From NCBI RefSeq assembly GCF_026155325.1, contig NZ_JAPFPW010000008.1:96367-160366 (forward strand): 64,000 nucleotides of DNA, read 5' to 3'. The DNA is from Desulfobotulus pelophilus (lineage in GTDB: Bacteria; Desulfobacterota; Desulfobacteria; Desulfobacterales; ASO4-4). Numbering within the stretch: position 1 is the stretch's first letter; each line of letters opens with the position of its first letter. Below are positions 37,143 to 47,400 of this stretch, one piece after another. The notes beneath the pieces are model-generated. The model was given only the letters and a program-made list of their open reading frames with translations. It made no database searches and was not told the origin of the DNA. A program made the translations under genes and the position numbers.

Positions 37143-39470
37143 TTGTTTTTGCATCCTATGGTATTCATTGCGTTATCTCCCTTCAAGCCAGAAGATCGGG
37201 ATACCAGCTGGAAGACAAAGAGAGGTGGCTCTCTTACCAGGTATTTACGAAAAACCGGGGGTTTTTTCTTGTTCAAGCGACTGCGTCATTATCTGATGGT
37301 GGGAGAAGAGTACTATCGTCAGAGCGACCCGGAAATCTGGCGTCAAAGCGCACTGCGGATTCTTACCCTGAGCGGATTTTGTCTTGTGGGCTGGGTCGGC
37401 ATCCATAGCGGATGGCAGGCCTTTTCTGAAGGGCTTTACCATATTCCAGTGATTGTTTTCTGCTTTTACAGCCTTCTTGCCTGGATTCTGCTGGGTTTTC
37501 GCGGTAACAGCCGTTCCGGAGCCAGGCTTTTTATTTTTGTGATTTATTTGGCAGCTCTCTGCATTCTGCTTTTTATCCGGATTCCGGAAGTTGCAAGGAT
37601 GGGTGTCGTTTTTCTGTATATGGCTCCCCTGACCATACGGGTTTATTTCGGGGTGCGCGCTGCTATATGGGCTATGGGCTGCAATTTCATTCCTTTTTTC
37701 ATTATTGCCACAAAATATGAATTTCCTAATATCTTTGGTGTGGACATGACTCTGGAGGATAGTCATCTTTATATATCCTCTCTCATCTTCCTTTTTTTCA
37801 ATTTCTGTGTGCCCCTTTCCGCCTTCCGGGTGTATCGTTCGCTGGAAGAAAACGCCCTGCGCCGTGAGCAGGACTATGAAAAGATGCGTCAGATGAAGAT
37901 CATGTATGAAGATATATTTCAAAACTATTCCAGCGCTCTTATCCAGTGCGACAGAAAAGGCAGAATTCAGCGGGTGAACCGTGAAGCCGAAATTCTTTTT
38001 GACGGACAGAAATATTGCGGGATCTCCGTATACGGTCTTCTGGACTTTCAGAGAGACATCCGTATCCCCCTGTGCCCCGGTGATAGCTGCAAGGCCCGTT
38101 TCAAGCCCTCTGCCGGGGACTGGATTGAGATGGTGGCGGAAGTTGTGGATGCTCGTCAGGACAATCTGCTCTATGCCCTTCGGGATGTGACGGAACTGAA
38201 GCGTATGATGCATCAGCTGCAAGAGGTGCAGGAACAGGCCGTTTTCCTGCGTGGCCATGACCATCTTACCGGGCTTTATAATCAGGAGAGCTTTTGTGAG
38301 GCGGTGATGCAGCAGTATGGAGCCAGACGTGTTCATTATCTGTGTATCCGGATTGCCCACCTTCGCTATATCAACCATAAATACGGGAATACCTTCGGAG
38401 ACGGGGTGCTCTGCCATGTGGCCGCAGTTCTGCGAGCCTCCGCCGCACAGGGATCTATGGTGTACGGGCGTCTGCGGGGCAGTCTTTTTATTATTGCCTC
38501 TGAAAGCCATGGGGATGTGGATTTTCTTCGCAGGCAACTGCCGAAGACCATTACCCTGAAAGAGAAGAAGATTTTTGTGGAATACTGCTTCGGCCTGGCT
38601 GTAGCCAGAGGAAAGAATGCCCAGAAAGGTATACAGCGCGTTGAGATGGTCATCCAGCAGCAGAATCTGGAAGATCTGCCAGTGTATCATGAGGGCCTGG
38701 TGGAAAAACAGATCCTTAGAAGGGATATGGAAATTCATCTGCGTGCGGCTATCAGTGACCATGAACTCACAACTTTTATTCAGCCCAAGGTGAACAGTTT
38801 GGGTGAGATTGTCGGAGGGGAGGCACTGGTACGCTGGCTGACGGACAGGCCATATGCTTCTCCGGCCCAGTTTATCCCCCTTGCAGAAGACAGCGGCCTC
38901 ATCTATCAGATCGATCTTCAGGTTATGGAAGATACGGCCATTTTGATTAAAAATATCAATACCTGCCGGGAAAAGCCCCTGACCATCAGTGTGAACCTTT
39001 CTACCCTGCATTTTCTCAAACCCGGCATTGCCGACCACATCAGCCTCGTGGTGCAACGCCACGGTATTCGGTCGGAATGGTTGCAGATTGAATTGACCGA
39101 GACCTGCCTCATGTCTGCGGGGGAGGTAGCCCTTGCTGAATTGGCTAAACTGAAAAAAAATGGGCACAGCATTGCCATGGATGATTTCGGTGTCGGTTAT
39201 TCATCTTTGAAATTACTGGCGGAACTTCCCATCACGACCCTGAAGCTGGATCGCAGTTTTGTATCCGGCCTGCCGGATAACCCACGGCAGACCATCCTCA
39301 CCCAGACCATTCTCACCATGGGACGGGAACTGGGTTTTGAGGTGGTTGCCGAAGGAGTCGAAACCCGTCAGCAGCTGGAATATCTGCGTGGTAAGGGCTG
39401 CGATCTTTTTCAGGGGTTCTTTTTTTACCGGCCTATGCCTGCTGATGATTTTGTTTCTCTCTGCCGCTGA
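37143..39470 (+). CDS. Membrane c-di-GMP phosphodiesterase (degenerate GGDEF, intact EAL)
   Basis: 775 aa. Up to six membrane segments in residues about 75-235 (MASE-like sensor) are followed by a PAS-like region (about 255-350), a GGDEF-family domain (about 370-510) and an EAL domain (about 525-770). The GGDEF signature is replaced by RGSLF, so diguanylate cyclase activity should be lost. The EAL domain keeps [31 protein letters not shown] and VVAEGVET, the metal and catalytic residues of active c-di-GMP phosphodiesterases. The start is TTG at 37143 (GGGGAAGG upstream) or ATG at 37158. It ends 76 bases from the convergent pilus operon. Confidence 0.88.
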   Translation: MFLHPMVFIALSPFKPEDRDTSWKTKRGGSLTRYLRKTGGFFLFKRLRHYLMVGEEYYRQSDPEIWRQSALRILTLSGFCLVGWVGIHSGWQAFSEGLYHIPVIVFCFYSLLAWILLGFRGNSRSGARLFIFVIYLAALCILLFIRIPEVARMGVVFLYMAPLTIRVYFGVRAAIWAMGCNFIPFFIIATKYEFPNIFGVDMTLEDSHLYISSLIFLFFNFCVPLSAFRVYRSLEENALRREQDYEKMRQMKIMYEDIFQNYSSALIQCDRKGRIQRVNREAEILFDGQKYCGISVYGLLDFQRDIRIPLCPGDSCKARFKPSAGDWIEMVAEVVDARQDNLLYALRDVTELKRMMHQLQEVQEQAVFLRGHDHLTGLYNQESFCEAVMQQYGARRVHYLCIRIAHLRYINHKYGNTFGDGVLCHVAAVLRASAAQGSMVYGRLRGSLFIIASESHGDVDFLRRQLPKTITLKEKKIFVEYCFGLAVARGKNAQKGIQRVEMVIQQQNLEDLPVYHEGLVEKQILRRDMEIHLRAAISDHELTTFIQPKVNSLGEIVGGEALVRWLTDRPYASPAQFIPLAEDSGLIYQIDLQVMEDTAILIKNINTCREKPLTISVNLSTLHFLKPGIADHISLVVQRHGIRSEWLQIELTETCLMSAGEVALAELAKLKKNGHSIAMDDFGVGYSSLKLLAELPITTLKLDRSFVSGLPDNPRQTILTQTILTMGRELGFEVVAEGVETRQQLEYLRGKGCDLFQGFFFYRPMPADDFVSLCR

Positions 39471-39546
39471 ATTCGTATCCATAGAGACCAGGCGATCAGT
39501 CCGATTTTGAATGCAATCAGAGACGAAAGATGCAGGGCAAGCACTC

Positions 39547-39843
39547 TCAGAATTTATTTTCCATAAGAATCCGGTTCAAATGGATGCGAAGCTGCTCCAG
39601 CTGTTTGGATTTAAAAGACTTCCTGCTTTCCTCAAGAACTTCTATGGCTTCCCGTATGGCCTTTTCCAGAAGTTTTTCCCGCGCGCATCTGGGGCAGACA
39701 TTGAGAAAGTGCTGAAGGTATTTTTCGTCCACCTCTCCTTCCAGTATGGAAGCCATGAGTCCGTAATGCATGGTAATATCCTGCTGCAGATCCCTGGCGC
39801 TGGCATTCAGGGCGTTGATGAGATGCTTTTTGTCTACCTGCAT
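39547..39843 (-). CDS. Small uncharacterised protein with CxxC, last gene of the pilus operon
   Basis: About 98 aa, mostly alpha-helical and charged, with CPRC near residue 50. AAGGAG lies 11 bases before the ATG at 39843. I do not recognise a family. It follows the previous gene by about 40 bases and is the last gene on this strand before the convergent EAL gene, so it is probably part of the pilus transcript. Function unknown. Confidence 0.55.
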   Translation of the reverse strand: MQVDKKHLINALNASARDLQQDITMHYGLMASILEGEVDEKYLQHFLNVCPRCAREKLLEKAIREAIEVLEESRKSFKSKQLEQLRIHLNRILMENKF

Positions 39844-39882
39844 GGGAGGGCTCACTCCTTCTTATGCCGATGCTGAATGGCA

Positions 39883-40440
39883 TCAGGCTGCAACAGATTC
39901 CTCGGCAGAGGTATCATCATTTTTTTTATGTTTGCCGGAGTTCTGTTTTCTTCTGCGGTACAGGAAGAAAAACAGGAGGCAGAGCAGGGGAAGGCCCACC
40001 ATGGCGGCGGGCCGCACATAAAGCTGAATAAAATGCAGCCATGAGGGCAGGTAGGTGAAAACCGGCCTTGCTCTGCCGTCTCCATCCATAAAAGTCCAGA
40101 CACCGTCTTTTCCCCGCACAAAGTCCATGGAATCATTAAAACGCTGGTTTACCCGCACATCCAGAACTTCAAAAGAAACGCGGGCACTTTTTCCCTTACG
40201 TTCCACCCCGTGAAAATCCATCACGTAAAACCGGCCCATGTGGGGCTGGTGAATGCCTTTGTATTTTTCCTGATTCACATACGGTTCAATGAAATAGGCA
40301 AAGGCATCACAGTCCGGCCGGGGGGTGTCCAGAGGTACCCTGACCCTCCCTTCCGTGCTGTGGCTGTGGGCCGTACAGGGAAGAAGGGCTGCCACAAGAA
40401 AGCAGAGAAAAAGGGCCAGAAGGGTCCTTTTTCTCTGCAT
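39883..40440 (-). CDS. Uncharacterised exported protein with C-terminal membrane helix
   Basis: About 185 aa from the ATG at 40440. A signal peptide (LLALFLCFLVAALLPCTAHSHS) is followed by a periplasmic domain of about 110 residues and a C-terminal membrane helix (about 140-160, AAMVGLPLLCLLFFFLY) with an Arg/Lys-rich cytoplasmic tail. No family recognised. Its position after the SurA-like gene suggests a role in the pilus or envelope. Confidence 0.6.
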   Translation of the reverse strand: MQRKRTLLALFLCFLVAALLPCTAHSHSTEGRVRVPLDTPRPDCDAFAYFIEPYVNQEKYKGIHQPHMGRFYVMDFHGVERKGKSARVSFEVLDVRVNQRFNDSMDFVRGKDGVWTFMDGDGRARPVFTYLPSWLHFIQLYVRPAAMVGLPLLCLLFFFLYRRRKQNSGKHKKNDDTSAEESVAA

Positions 40441-40525
40441 GGATGCCCCCACAGGAGGGGGGAGGATTATGCCGTGAAAATGCAGATATGCATGCATGAT
40501 GGTACCTCTTTAATTAAAGTCAGAA

Positions 40526-41362
40526 TCAGAGCTGTTCTTTGTTTTTGCCGAAAGAAGAGCGGAAGTCTGCTGCAAAGGCGTCAGAAAGAGCGGAGTCCAT
40601 GCGAATACCGTGGATTTCCCTCAGATCCTCATAGGCTTTTTTCCATGCATCCCGGTAACGGGCGTAGAGGGCATCGTTACGAATGTATTCCATGCGCTCT
40701 TCAAAATCCTGAAATCTGTTTTTTTCAAGGGATTCCAGCCGTAGAACGGCAAAGCCTCTTCCGTGTTCCAGTACGGGGCTGGTATTTCCCTCCGCCATTT
40801 CCTGCAACGCTTCCTGCCATGGTGCGGGAAACTGTTCCAGCGGTCTCGGAGAAAGAAATCGCAATCCCTTCGGCGTTTCTTCGGTCTCTTTTTTATCCAT
40901 GAGACTTGTCAGTTTCAGGACTTCCTCCTGATCTTCGGCCAGGGCAATGCGCAGGGTATAGAGATCCGGAAGGCTGTAGTGCTGTTCCCTGTGTTCTTCA
41001 AAGAAGGCTCTTACTTGGTCATCGCTGATGCTTTCCCTGGGGATTTCCCTGACAAGTTCGGGCTGCAGGGTGTGCATGAACAGCTCTGCCTGAAACTGGT
41101 GCAGGGCCTGCCGGAACTCCGGAATTTCGTGCAGCTTTCTGAGTCTTGCTTCGGCTATCAGGGCCTCCATGTTCTGCACATGTTCAAGAACCTGTTCCGC
41201 GGAAAGCGCGGTGTCTCTTCCTTCCTGCATACGTCTGGCATAGGCATCCAGAAAGGCCTGATCCATATCCTGAGGAATCAAAACTGTGTTTTCCGTGACA
41301 GGCTGGTTGCATCCTGCCATCAGGCAGAGGAGCAGCAGACCGCATATGAGATAACGAAACAT
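40526..41362 (-). CDS. SurA/parvulin-like lipoprotein, probably catalytically degenerate
   Basis: About 278 aa from the ATG at 41362, with GGAGG seven bases upstream. A lipoprotein signal (LICGLLLLCLMAGC, Cys18) is followed by a SurA-N-like helical domain and a region with a parvulin-like end (EMAEGNTSPVLEHGRGFAVLRLESLEK). The HIL-type active-site histidine motif expected at the start of the parvulin domain reads YTLRIAL, so rotamase activity is doubtful. It may be a periplasmic chaperone for secretin or pilin subunits; the operon position supports this. Confidence 0.65.
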   Translation of the reverse strand: MFRYLICGLLLLCLMAGCNQPVTENTVLIPQDMDQAFLDAYARRMQEGRDTALSAEQVLEHVQNMEALIAEARLRKLHEIPEFRQALHQFQAELFMHTLQPELVREIPRESISDDQVRAFFEEHREQHYSLPDLYTLRIALAEDQEEVLKLTSLMDKKETEETPKGLRFLSPRPLEQFPAPWQEALQEMAEGNTSPVLEHGRGFAVLRLESLEKNRFQDFEERMEYIRNDALYARYRDAWKKAYEDLREIHGIRMDSALSDAFAADFRSSFGKNKEQL

Positions 41363-41440
41363 GGGTAAACCTCCACTTTTTCTGGTTAAAATCTGTATGC
41401 AGGACCGGACAAACCGGCCACTTTTCACCTTTTTTATGCA

Positions 41441-42640
41441 TCACATGGAACCGGAGTACATGGCCAGCATCCCTGAGATCAGTCCGTACACCACAAGGCC
41501 CACCACACCCCCAAGGGTGATGATGAGAAGGGGTTCTACCATGGCACTCATGCGGGCGATTTTGTTTTCCAGCAGTTTTTCGTGCACCTCGGCTACGGTC
41601 CCCATGGTTTCACTCATCAGGCCGGAATGTTCGCCGATGCTGGCAAGAGATGTGGTGATGGGTGTAAAAAACCAGCTGTTTTTCATGGTGGAGGAAAGGG
41701 GCTCTCCGGCCATGACCCGTTCAATTACCTGATCCAGAAAGCGGTGCACCGCCGTATTGGGCAGGGTGGCACTGGTGGCTTTAAGAGCCTCCACCATGGG
41801 AATGCGGCTTTCCAGAAGGAGGCTGAACGTCCGTGCAAAGCCCACCACAATGCCAAGCTTCATCACCGGTCCCACCACGGGAATCTTGATGGTATAGCGG
41901 TCCATCCAGTAGCGGGTGAGGGGCAGGGCATGGAAAAGAAAGAGCATGGCGATGAAAACCCCTGTACCCATGAGCATATTCAGCCCGTGATTCTGAAGAA
42001 AAGCTGTGGAATCCATGAGAAATTGGGTGACCGGAGGGAGTTTGCCCTGAATCATGCCCATGAATCTGGGAATGACAAAGAGCACCATGAACAGCACCAC
42101 GCCAATGCCCATGAGCAGCACCATGCCGGGATAGAAAAAGGACATGAGCATTTTTTTTCTAAGATCCGACTTTTTTTCCAGAAAGTCGGCAATGCGGTCA
42201 AAAACGATATCCAGCATACCCCCCATTTCACCGGCCCGGATCAGGTTCATGATCATGGGAGGGAAAACCCTTGCATGATGGGAAAGGGCTTCACTCAGGG
42301 GAGCCCCCCCTTCGATGCGTATGAGAATATCGCCCAGCACCTTTTTCACATTCATTCTGTCCGTCTGGTCATGGAGAATGCGGATGGCTTCGGTGATGGT
42401 TACCTCCGACTTAATGAGGGTGCTGAGCATGCGGAAGAGAAGCACCTTGTCTCCGGTGCCAACGGGCATGAACTGACTGATGGAAAAGCCCGCAGCTCCT
42501 CCCTGATTCTCCTGAACCGATATGGGAGAAAGCCCCCTTGCCCGCATTTCTGCGGCGGCGGCGGCCGTATCCCTTGCCTGAATCATCATGCGGATCATGC
42601 GGCCACCCGGATCCATGGCCCTGCACTCATACTGCTGCAT
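41441..42640 (-). CDS. Type IV pilus / type II secretion platform protein, GspF/PilC family
   Basis: 399 aa. Two GspF domains (about 65-190 and 265-390) with three membrane helices (near 165-190, 215-240 and 370-395) are clear. Motifs AGEMGGMLD and EHSGLMSETM are the paired cytoplasmic signatures. It is the polytopic inner-membrane platform on which the assembly ATPase acts. AAGGAAAC precedes the ATG. Lies just after the GspE-type ATPase. Confidence 0.92.
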   Translation of the reverse strand: MQQYECRAMDPGGRMIRMMIQARDTAAAAAEMRARGLSPISVQENQGGAAGFSISQFMPVGTGDKVLLFRMLSTLIKSEVTITEAIRILHDQTDRMNVKKVLGDILIRIEGGAPLSEALSHHARVFPPMIMNLIRAGEMGGMLDIVFDRIADFLEKKSDLRKKMLMSFFYPGMVLLMGIGVVLFMVLFVIPRFMGMIQGKLPPVTQFLMDSTAFLQNHGLNMLMGTGVFIAMLFLFHALPLTRYWMDRYTIKIPVVGPVMKLGIVVGFARTFSLLLESRIPMVEALKATSATLPNTAVHRFLDQVIERVMAGEPLSSTMKNSWFFTPITTSLASIGEHSGLMSETMGTVAEVHEKLLENKIARMSAMVEPLLIITLGGVVGLVVYGLISGMLAMYSGSM

Positions 42641-42650
42641 TTTGTTTCCT

Positions 42651-44327
42651 TTATTCCATGGTAACCCGGAGAATTTCCTCCGGCGTGGTCAGCCCCATTT
42701 TGATTTTTTCTATGCCGTCTTCCAGAAGACTCCGGTAGTTGCCCCCTGCCCGCGCCACGGTTGCGATTTCATGGGATGTGGCACCGCGCATGATTTTTTC
42801 CCTCAGGGCTTCATCCACAAGAAGAAGCTCATAAAGTCCTATCCTGCCGGTATATCCTTTACCTCCGCAGAGATCGCATGGCTTTACGGACCGCTGTACT
42901 TCAAATACACCCGGAGAGAGGTGGCGCAGGCCCAGCATGTCCAGCTCGGCCCTTGTGACAGGTTTGGCCTCCCTGCAGTGGGCGCACACCAGACGCACCA
43001 GGCGCTGGGCCAGAATAGCCCTGACGGAAACCGCCACAAGAAAGGATTCCCCCCCCATGTCCATGAGTCGGGAAAAGGAGCTGGGTGCATCATTGGTGTG
43101 CAGGGTGGAAAGTACCAGATGGCCTGTGATGGCAGCGCGCAGGGAAACCTGCAGGGTTGCTGCGTCGCGGATTTCTCCCACCATGATGATATCGGGATCC
43201 TGACGGAGAATGGCCCGGAGACCGGAAGCGAAATCCATGCGCTGGCCTCCGTCCACCTGGGTCTGGTTGATGCCCCTCAGAGTGAGTTCCACCGGATCTT
43301 CCAGCGTGGTGATATTGGTGTTTTCCGAGCGCAGCATCTGGAGGGAGCCGTAAAGGGTGGTGGATTTTCCCGAACCCGTGGGGCCGGTTACCAGAATCAG
43401 GCCGTGGGGTGATTTCAGCACCCGGCTGAACTTTTCAAGGCTTTCGCTGTCCATGCCCATGGCATTCAGCCGGATTTCTTCATCATGGGGAGGCAGAATA
43501 CGGACAACAGCCTTTTCTCCGTAATGAACGGGGAGAACGGAGACGCGCAGATTTACGGCCTCCATTTCCACCTTGAGAAGACTGGGGCGGAATACAAAGG
43601 AACCGTCCTGGGGTGCCCTTCGTTCCGCAATGTCCATATTGGCCAGCACCTTGATTCTGGATGTGAGCTTCTGGCCCATGGCAAGGGGCAGGGACTCCAC
43701 CCGCCGCAGCATGCCGTCTTCCCTGAACCGTATGGCAAATCCGTTCATTTCCGGCTCAAAATGAATATCGGATACATTGTTCTGGCTCACGGCGCGGACC
43801 AGTATTTTTTCCAGCAGCTCCACCACAAGGTTGAGATCGTCCAGATCCATGCTCTGGCTGCGGAAATCAATGCGCGTATCCACATCCTTTGCATAGGCCA
43901 TCTGCTGGAGTTTTCTGAGCTGGCGCTCCGTAACCAGCACCAGCCGGACTTCCCCTTTGGCAAGGCGGGAGATGTTCTGCAACATGGCCCTGGGAACGGG
44001 GCCGTTGCAGGCCAGAAGCAGCTCGTTTTTTGTGTTGCGGAAAAGGGGCAGGACCCCGGCCCTTCGGGCCATTTTTTCCGGAACCAGACGAAGTATCTCC
44101 GGGCTGACGGTGGAGGCACCGTTGCCGTCATAGAGGGGAATGCGGGTAAATTCGGAAAGGGCCTGCATGAGTATATCTTCCGTAAGCAGTCCTTCCCGCA
44201 CGAGAAGCTGGCCTGTCTTTTCCGGAACCACCTTCTGTATGGAAAGCACCCGCTCCAGACTAGCCTGAGAAATCAGGCCCTTCTGGACAAGAAAGCCCCC
44301 GAATCTGTCTTTGTACAGGGATATCAT
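42651..44327 (-). CDS. Pilus/secretion assembly ATPase, GspE/PilB/MshE family
   Basis: About 558 aa from the ATG at 44327 (MISLYKDRFGGFLVQKGL). An N-terminal MshEN/GspE-N domain (about 1-140) is followed by the hexameric ATPase core: Walker A GPTGSGKSTT, Asp box, Walker B and LSTLHTND. A zinc tetracysteine (CAHC ... CDLC) marks assembly ATPases of the PilB/GspE type. MshEN domains in relatives bind c-di-GMP, which would link it to the neighbouring EAL protein. AGGAAACC precedes the ATG. Overlaps pilT by four bases. Confidence 0.92.
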   Translation of the reverse strand: MISLYKDRFGGFLVQKGLISQASLERVLSIQKVVPEKTGQLLVREGLLTEDILMQALSEFTRIPLYDGNGASTVSPEILRLVPEKMARRAGVLPLFRNTKNELLLACNGPVPRAMLQNISRLAKGEVRLVLVTERQLRKLQQMAYAKDVDTRIDFRSQSMDLDDLNLVVELLEKILVRAVSQNNVSDIHFEPEMNGFAIRFREDGMLRRVESLPLAMGQKLTSRIKVLANMDIAERRAPQDGSFVFRPSLLKVEMEAVNLRVSVLPVHYGEKAVVRILPPHDEEIRLNAMGMDSESLEKFSRVLKSPHGLILVTGPTGSGKSTTLYGSLQMLRSENTNITTLEDPVELTLRGINQTQVDGGQRMDFASGLRAILRQDPDIIMVGEIRDAATLQVSLRAAITGHLVLSTLHTNDAPSSFSRLMDMGGESFLVAVSVRAILAQRLVRLVCAHCREAKPVTRAELDMLGLRHLSPGVFEVQRSVKPCDLCGGKGYTGRIGLYELLLVDEALREKIMRGATSHEIATVARAGGNYRSLLEDGIEKIKMGLTTPEEILRVTME

Positions 44328-45529
44328 GGTTTCCTGCTTGCCCCTTCTTTTCCTGTGGTCGTGGAAAAGGACCAGGATCTCGGAGGGCCGCATTCTTTTT
44401 CCTTTTCCTCACTTCGGGACATTTCAGCACAGAGTGCCATGCGGTTTTCCATGATGGCCTTGTTTTTTGCCGCAGGCAGGGCTGTTTCCATGGATATGAT
44501 GTTATGCTTCACAAGGGATAGGAGGGACTGCTCCATGGTCTGCATCCCCTCCCTCTGGCCCGTTTCTATGGCGGAGTAAATCATGTCGTCTTTTCCCAGC
44601 CGGATCAGGTTGGCAATGCCCGTTGTGGTGAACATGATTTCAACGGCAGGGGCACGGCCTGTCATATCCGTCTTCGGAAGCAACCTCTGGGAAATGACGG
44701 CCCTGAGGGTGGAGGAAAGCTGCTGACGGATCTGGGCCTGTTCTCCGGCGGGGAAGGAACCCACCATGCGGTTTACGCTGGACATGGCATCCTTGGAGTG
44801 CAGGGTGGAAAAGACCAGATGCCCCGTTTCCGCTGCCATGATGGCCGTGCGCATGGTGTCGAGATCCCGGATCTCACCCACGAGAATCACATCCGGGTCC
44901 GCACGCAGGGAGTCCCTCAGGGCATCGGGAAAGCTCAGTACGTCCGTGTGCAGCTCCCGCTGATTCACAATGCATTTCCCGTTCTGATGCACATATTCAA
45001 TGGGGTCTTCCACGGTGATGATATTCTTACTGTCCTTGCGGTTGATGGCATCTATGATGGCTGCCAGGGTGGTGGATTTACCGGAGCCTGTCACGCCGGT
45101 TACCAGAACCAGTCCGTCCCGGAAGGTGGCCAGTCTGGCCACACTGGGGGGCAGCCCCAGGCTTTCAAAGTCCGGAATGCCCTTGGCCAGCAGACGGATG
45201 GCAAGGGAAAGGGCTCCTCTCTGGTAATAGGCGGCAAAACGGAAACGGCCTACATCCGGGCTGCTCACGGCAAAATCCACGGATCGGCGTTCCTCCAGCA
45301 CCTTTGCATAGCGGGGGGGCATGACCTGCATGAGCAGCTCATGGATCTTGTCATGGGTATAGGGTCCACAGTTCATGGGGGTGAGGTCCCCCCGTATGCG
45401 GAAAACCGGCGGCTCGGAATAGGTGAGATGAAGGTCCGATGCATCCTTTTCCACCGTCAGCCGGAGAAGATCTTCCATATATTCAGGAGCTCTGTTAAGG
45501 CCCAGCTGCTTCCGTGTAAAACGGCTCAT
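44324..45529 (-). CDS. pilT: PilT/PilU-type retraction ATPase
   Basis: 401 aa. DLLRLTVEKDASDLHLT at the N-terminus, Walker A GVTGSGKSTT (about 142-151), EDPIEYVH, GEIRDLDTMRTAIMAAETGHLVFSTLHS, and the C-terminal GIANLIRLGKDDMIYSAIETGQREGMQTMEQSL are all PilT signatures. It powers pilus retraction. The GIANLIRL motif departs from the AIRNLIRE of motility PilT, so it may be a PilU-like accessory ATPase. Both ends overlap neighbours by four bases. Confidence 0.9.
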   Translation of the reverse strand: MSRFTRKQLGLNRAPEYMEDLLRLTVEKDASDLHLTYSEPPVFRIRGDLTPMNCGPYTHDKIHELLMQVMPPRYAKVLEERRSVDFAVSSPDVGRFRFAAYYQRGALSLAIRLLAKGIPDFESLGLPPSVARLATFRDGLVLVTGVTGSGKSTTLAAIIDAINRKDSKNIITVEDPIEYVHQNGKCIVNQRELHTDVLSFPDALRDSLRADPDVILVGEIRDLDTMRTAIMAAETGHLVFSTLHSKDAMSSVNRMVGSFPAGEQAQIRQQLSSTLRAVISQRLLPKTDMTGRAPAVEIMFTTTGIANLIRLGKDDMIYSAIETGQREGMQTMEQSLLSLVKHNIISMETALPAAKNKAIMENRMALCAEMSRSEEKEKECGPPRSWSFSTTTGKEGASRKP

Positions 45530-47295
45530 GGGGTTTCTCCCCGTATTTCCGTATCCAGACTGCGGCTGCTTCTTTCAAGGAAACGCCGCACCTCCCCTCC
45601 TCCCTCATCGGGATGTGCCATGATATGGGGGGTTACAAGGATAAGGGTTTCATTGCGAATGGCCCTGCGCTCCACCTTTTTAAAGAGGTAGCCCAGAAGG
45701 GGAATATCTCCCAGAAAGGGCACCTTCTGTTCATAATCCTGATCCTCCTGACGGATGAATCCCCCCAGAACCACCGTATTGCCTGCAGGAACGGCAAGGA
45801 TGGACCGGAATTCATTTTTATCCACACCGTCCAGAGGAAAGGTCACGGGCTGCCCTGTTCTGTCATTGATAAGGGTGATGTCGGAAACCGCATAATTGGG
45901 AGATTCCATGGATACTGCCATATCCATGGTGATGGTTCTGTCCGCATTGATGAAGCTGCGGATATCCAGTTCCGTACCCAGTTCCCTCCTCTCTATATCA
46001 ATAGTAAACACAACCAGATCCTGCACGTCTGAGCCCCGGATGGTTTCCTTGCTCACCCCTGTGCGCAGGGGTACCTCCTCCCCCACAAAAAAGCGTACAG
46101 CTGTATTGTCTGCGGTCATGAGAAAGGGAGAGGAAAGGGTTTTCATGCGATTTTCTCTGGCAAAAACCTGTAATCTGGCGGTGATGTGCTCATTGGAGAA
46201 AACCGAGGCAAGTGTGGTAGCGGAGAGTGCTCCCGGACTGCTCAGTGTACTGGCACCCACGCTGTAATCCTTTCTGTTTTCGCCATAGCTGAGGTCAAAA
46301 AAGGATTCAAAACTGTCTCCCAGCTGAAGGCGCAGGATGCGTACTTCCAGCAGCACCTGACGGATGGGTGTGTCCAGTTCCCGGATCAGACCGCTGATGT
46401 GCTGGAGAAGGGTTGTGTCCGATGAGCGCACCACAATGGCATTATTTTTTTTAAAAACGGTGACAATGGCAGGTATGGGTTTGCCGAGAAGACCTGCGGC
46501 CTCTTCCATACGGAGGTCTTCTTCCGGCACTCCCCTGTGGATGAGCTGTTTCCGTTCGTTTTCCGTAAGGCCGGTCCGGTTGTTTCCGGAAGTACTGGAA
46601 GCACCGCTGCTTCCCTCTTCCAGATGGCCGTATACAGACTGGCCGCTCATATCCCTGAAATCCACATCCGGCTCCAGCAACGTGGCCAGCAGGGCGGCCA
46701 TGTCCTGGGCATTGGTGTAGCGCATGAAAAAGGCCAGTATCTTTTCCGACTGCTGGAATACCATGTTCTTTGCAAAGGCCTCTTCGCTCATCACAGCCGT
46801 TATCAGGTCGTCTGTGCGGAACCAGAGCTCATTTTTCCGTAAAAGGGCATCCACCGCACCGGCCACATCCACATCCCGCAGATAAAGACGTACCCTTTTG
46901 TCGCTGATATCCTCCTGAAGCATGAGGTTGATGCCGGAAAGCTCATTGAGAAGTTCGGCTGCGATGGAAAGGGGAAGATCCTGAAAAAAAAGTTCCCGTA
47001 TGGGGGTATGACCTGCAGGATGGCGGAATCCCGGCCTGAAAGTCCGGTTCCTCTCTCCCGGTTCATGTCTGCTGATGATGCGCACATCCTCTCTGGCAAC
47101 AGGCCGTCGTATTTCCGGCGTATCCCAGCCCTGCTGCAACAAAGGCGATGGCATGGCATGAATCTCCTTTTGAGCCGGACGCACATGGGTACACCCATGG
47201 AAGCAGATGGCAGCCACACAAAAAGCGACAAGGAGGAGGCACATATGGAACGGTTCAGCGTATTGTATTCCGAAACTCCAACGTTTTAATTTCAT
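45526..47295 (-). CDS. Secretin, PilQ/MshL-type lipoprotein
   Basis: 589 aa. A lipoprotein signal (LLLVAFCVAAICFHGC) gives an acylated secretin, as in MshL. A STN-like N-domain (FFQDLPLSIAAELLNELSGINLMLQEDI) and a secretin_N region (VTVFKKNNAIVVRSSDTTL) precede the beta-barrel core with VLGGFIRQED and KVPFLGDIPLLGYLFKK, the secretin gate signature. It forms the outer-membrane pore for the pilus. A Gly/Ser-rich insert (about 245-262) is present. GGAGCGGAG precedes the ATG. Confidence 0.9.
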   Translation of the reverse strand: MKLKRWSFGIQYAEPFHMCLLLVAFCVAAICFHGCTHVRPAQKEIHAMPSPLLQQGWDTPEIRRPVAREDVRIISRHEPGERNRTFRPGFRHPAGHTPIRELFFQDLPLSIAAELLNELSGINLMLQEDISDKRVRLYLRDVDVAGAVDALLRKNELWFRTDDLITAVMSEEAFAKNMVFQQSEKILAFFMRYTNAQDMAALLATLLEPDVDFRDMSGQSVYGHLEEGSSGASSTSGNNRTGLTENERKQLIHRGVPEEDLRMEEAAGLLGKPIPAIVTVFKKNNAIVVRSSDTTLLQHISGLIRELDTPIRQVLLEVRILRLQLGDSFESFFDLSYGENRKDYSVGASTLSSPGALSATTLASVFSNEHITARLQVFARENRMKTLSSPFLMTADNTAVRFFVGEEVPLRTGVSKETIRGSDVQDLVVFTIDIERRELGTELDIRSFINADRTITMDMAVSMESPNYAVSDITLINDRTGQPVTFPLDGVDKNEFRSILAVPAGNTVVLGGFIRQEDQDYEQKVPFLGDIPLLGYLFKKVERRAIRNETLILVTPHIMAHPDEGGGEVRRFLERSSRSLDTEIRGETP

Positions 47296-47400
47296 GGGCT
47301 CCGCTCCATAGCAAGGTCACTTGCCCATAGCATGGGGGCCTGTGCACCTGTCATAGAGGTTTGGGACCTGAATTTGTGCAGAACTATTACAAAAATATTT

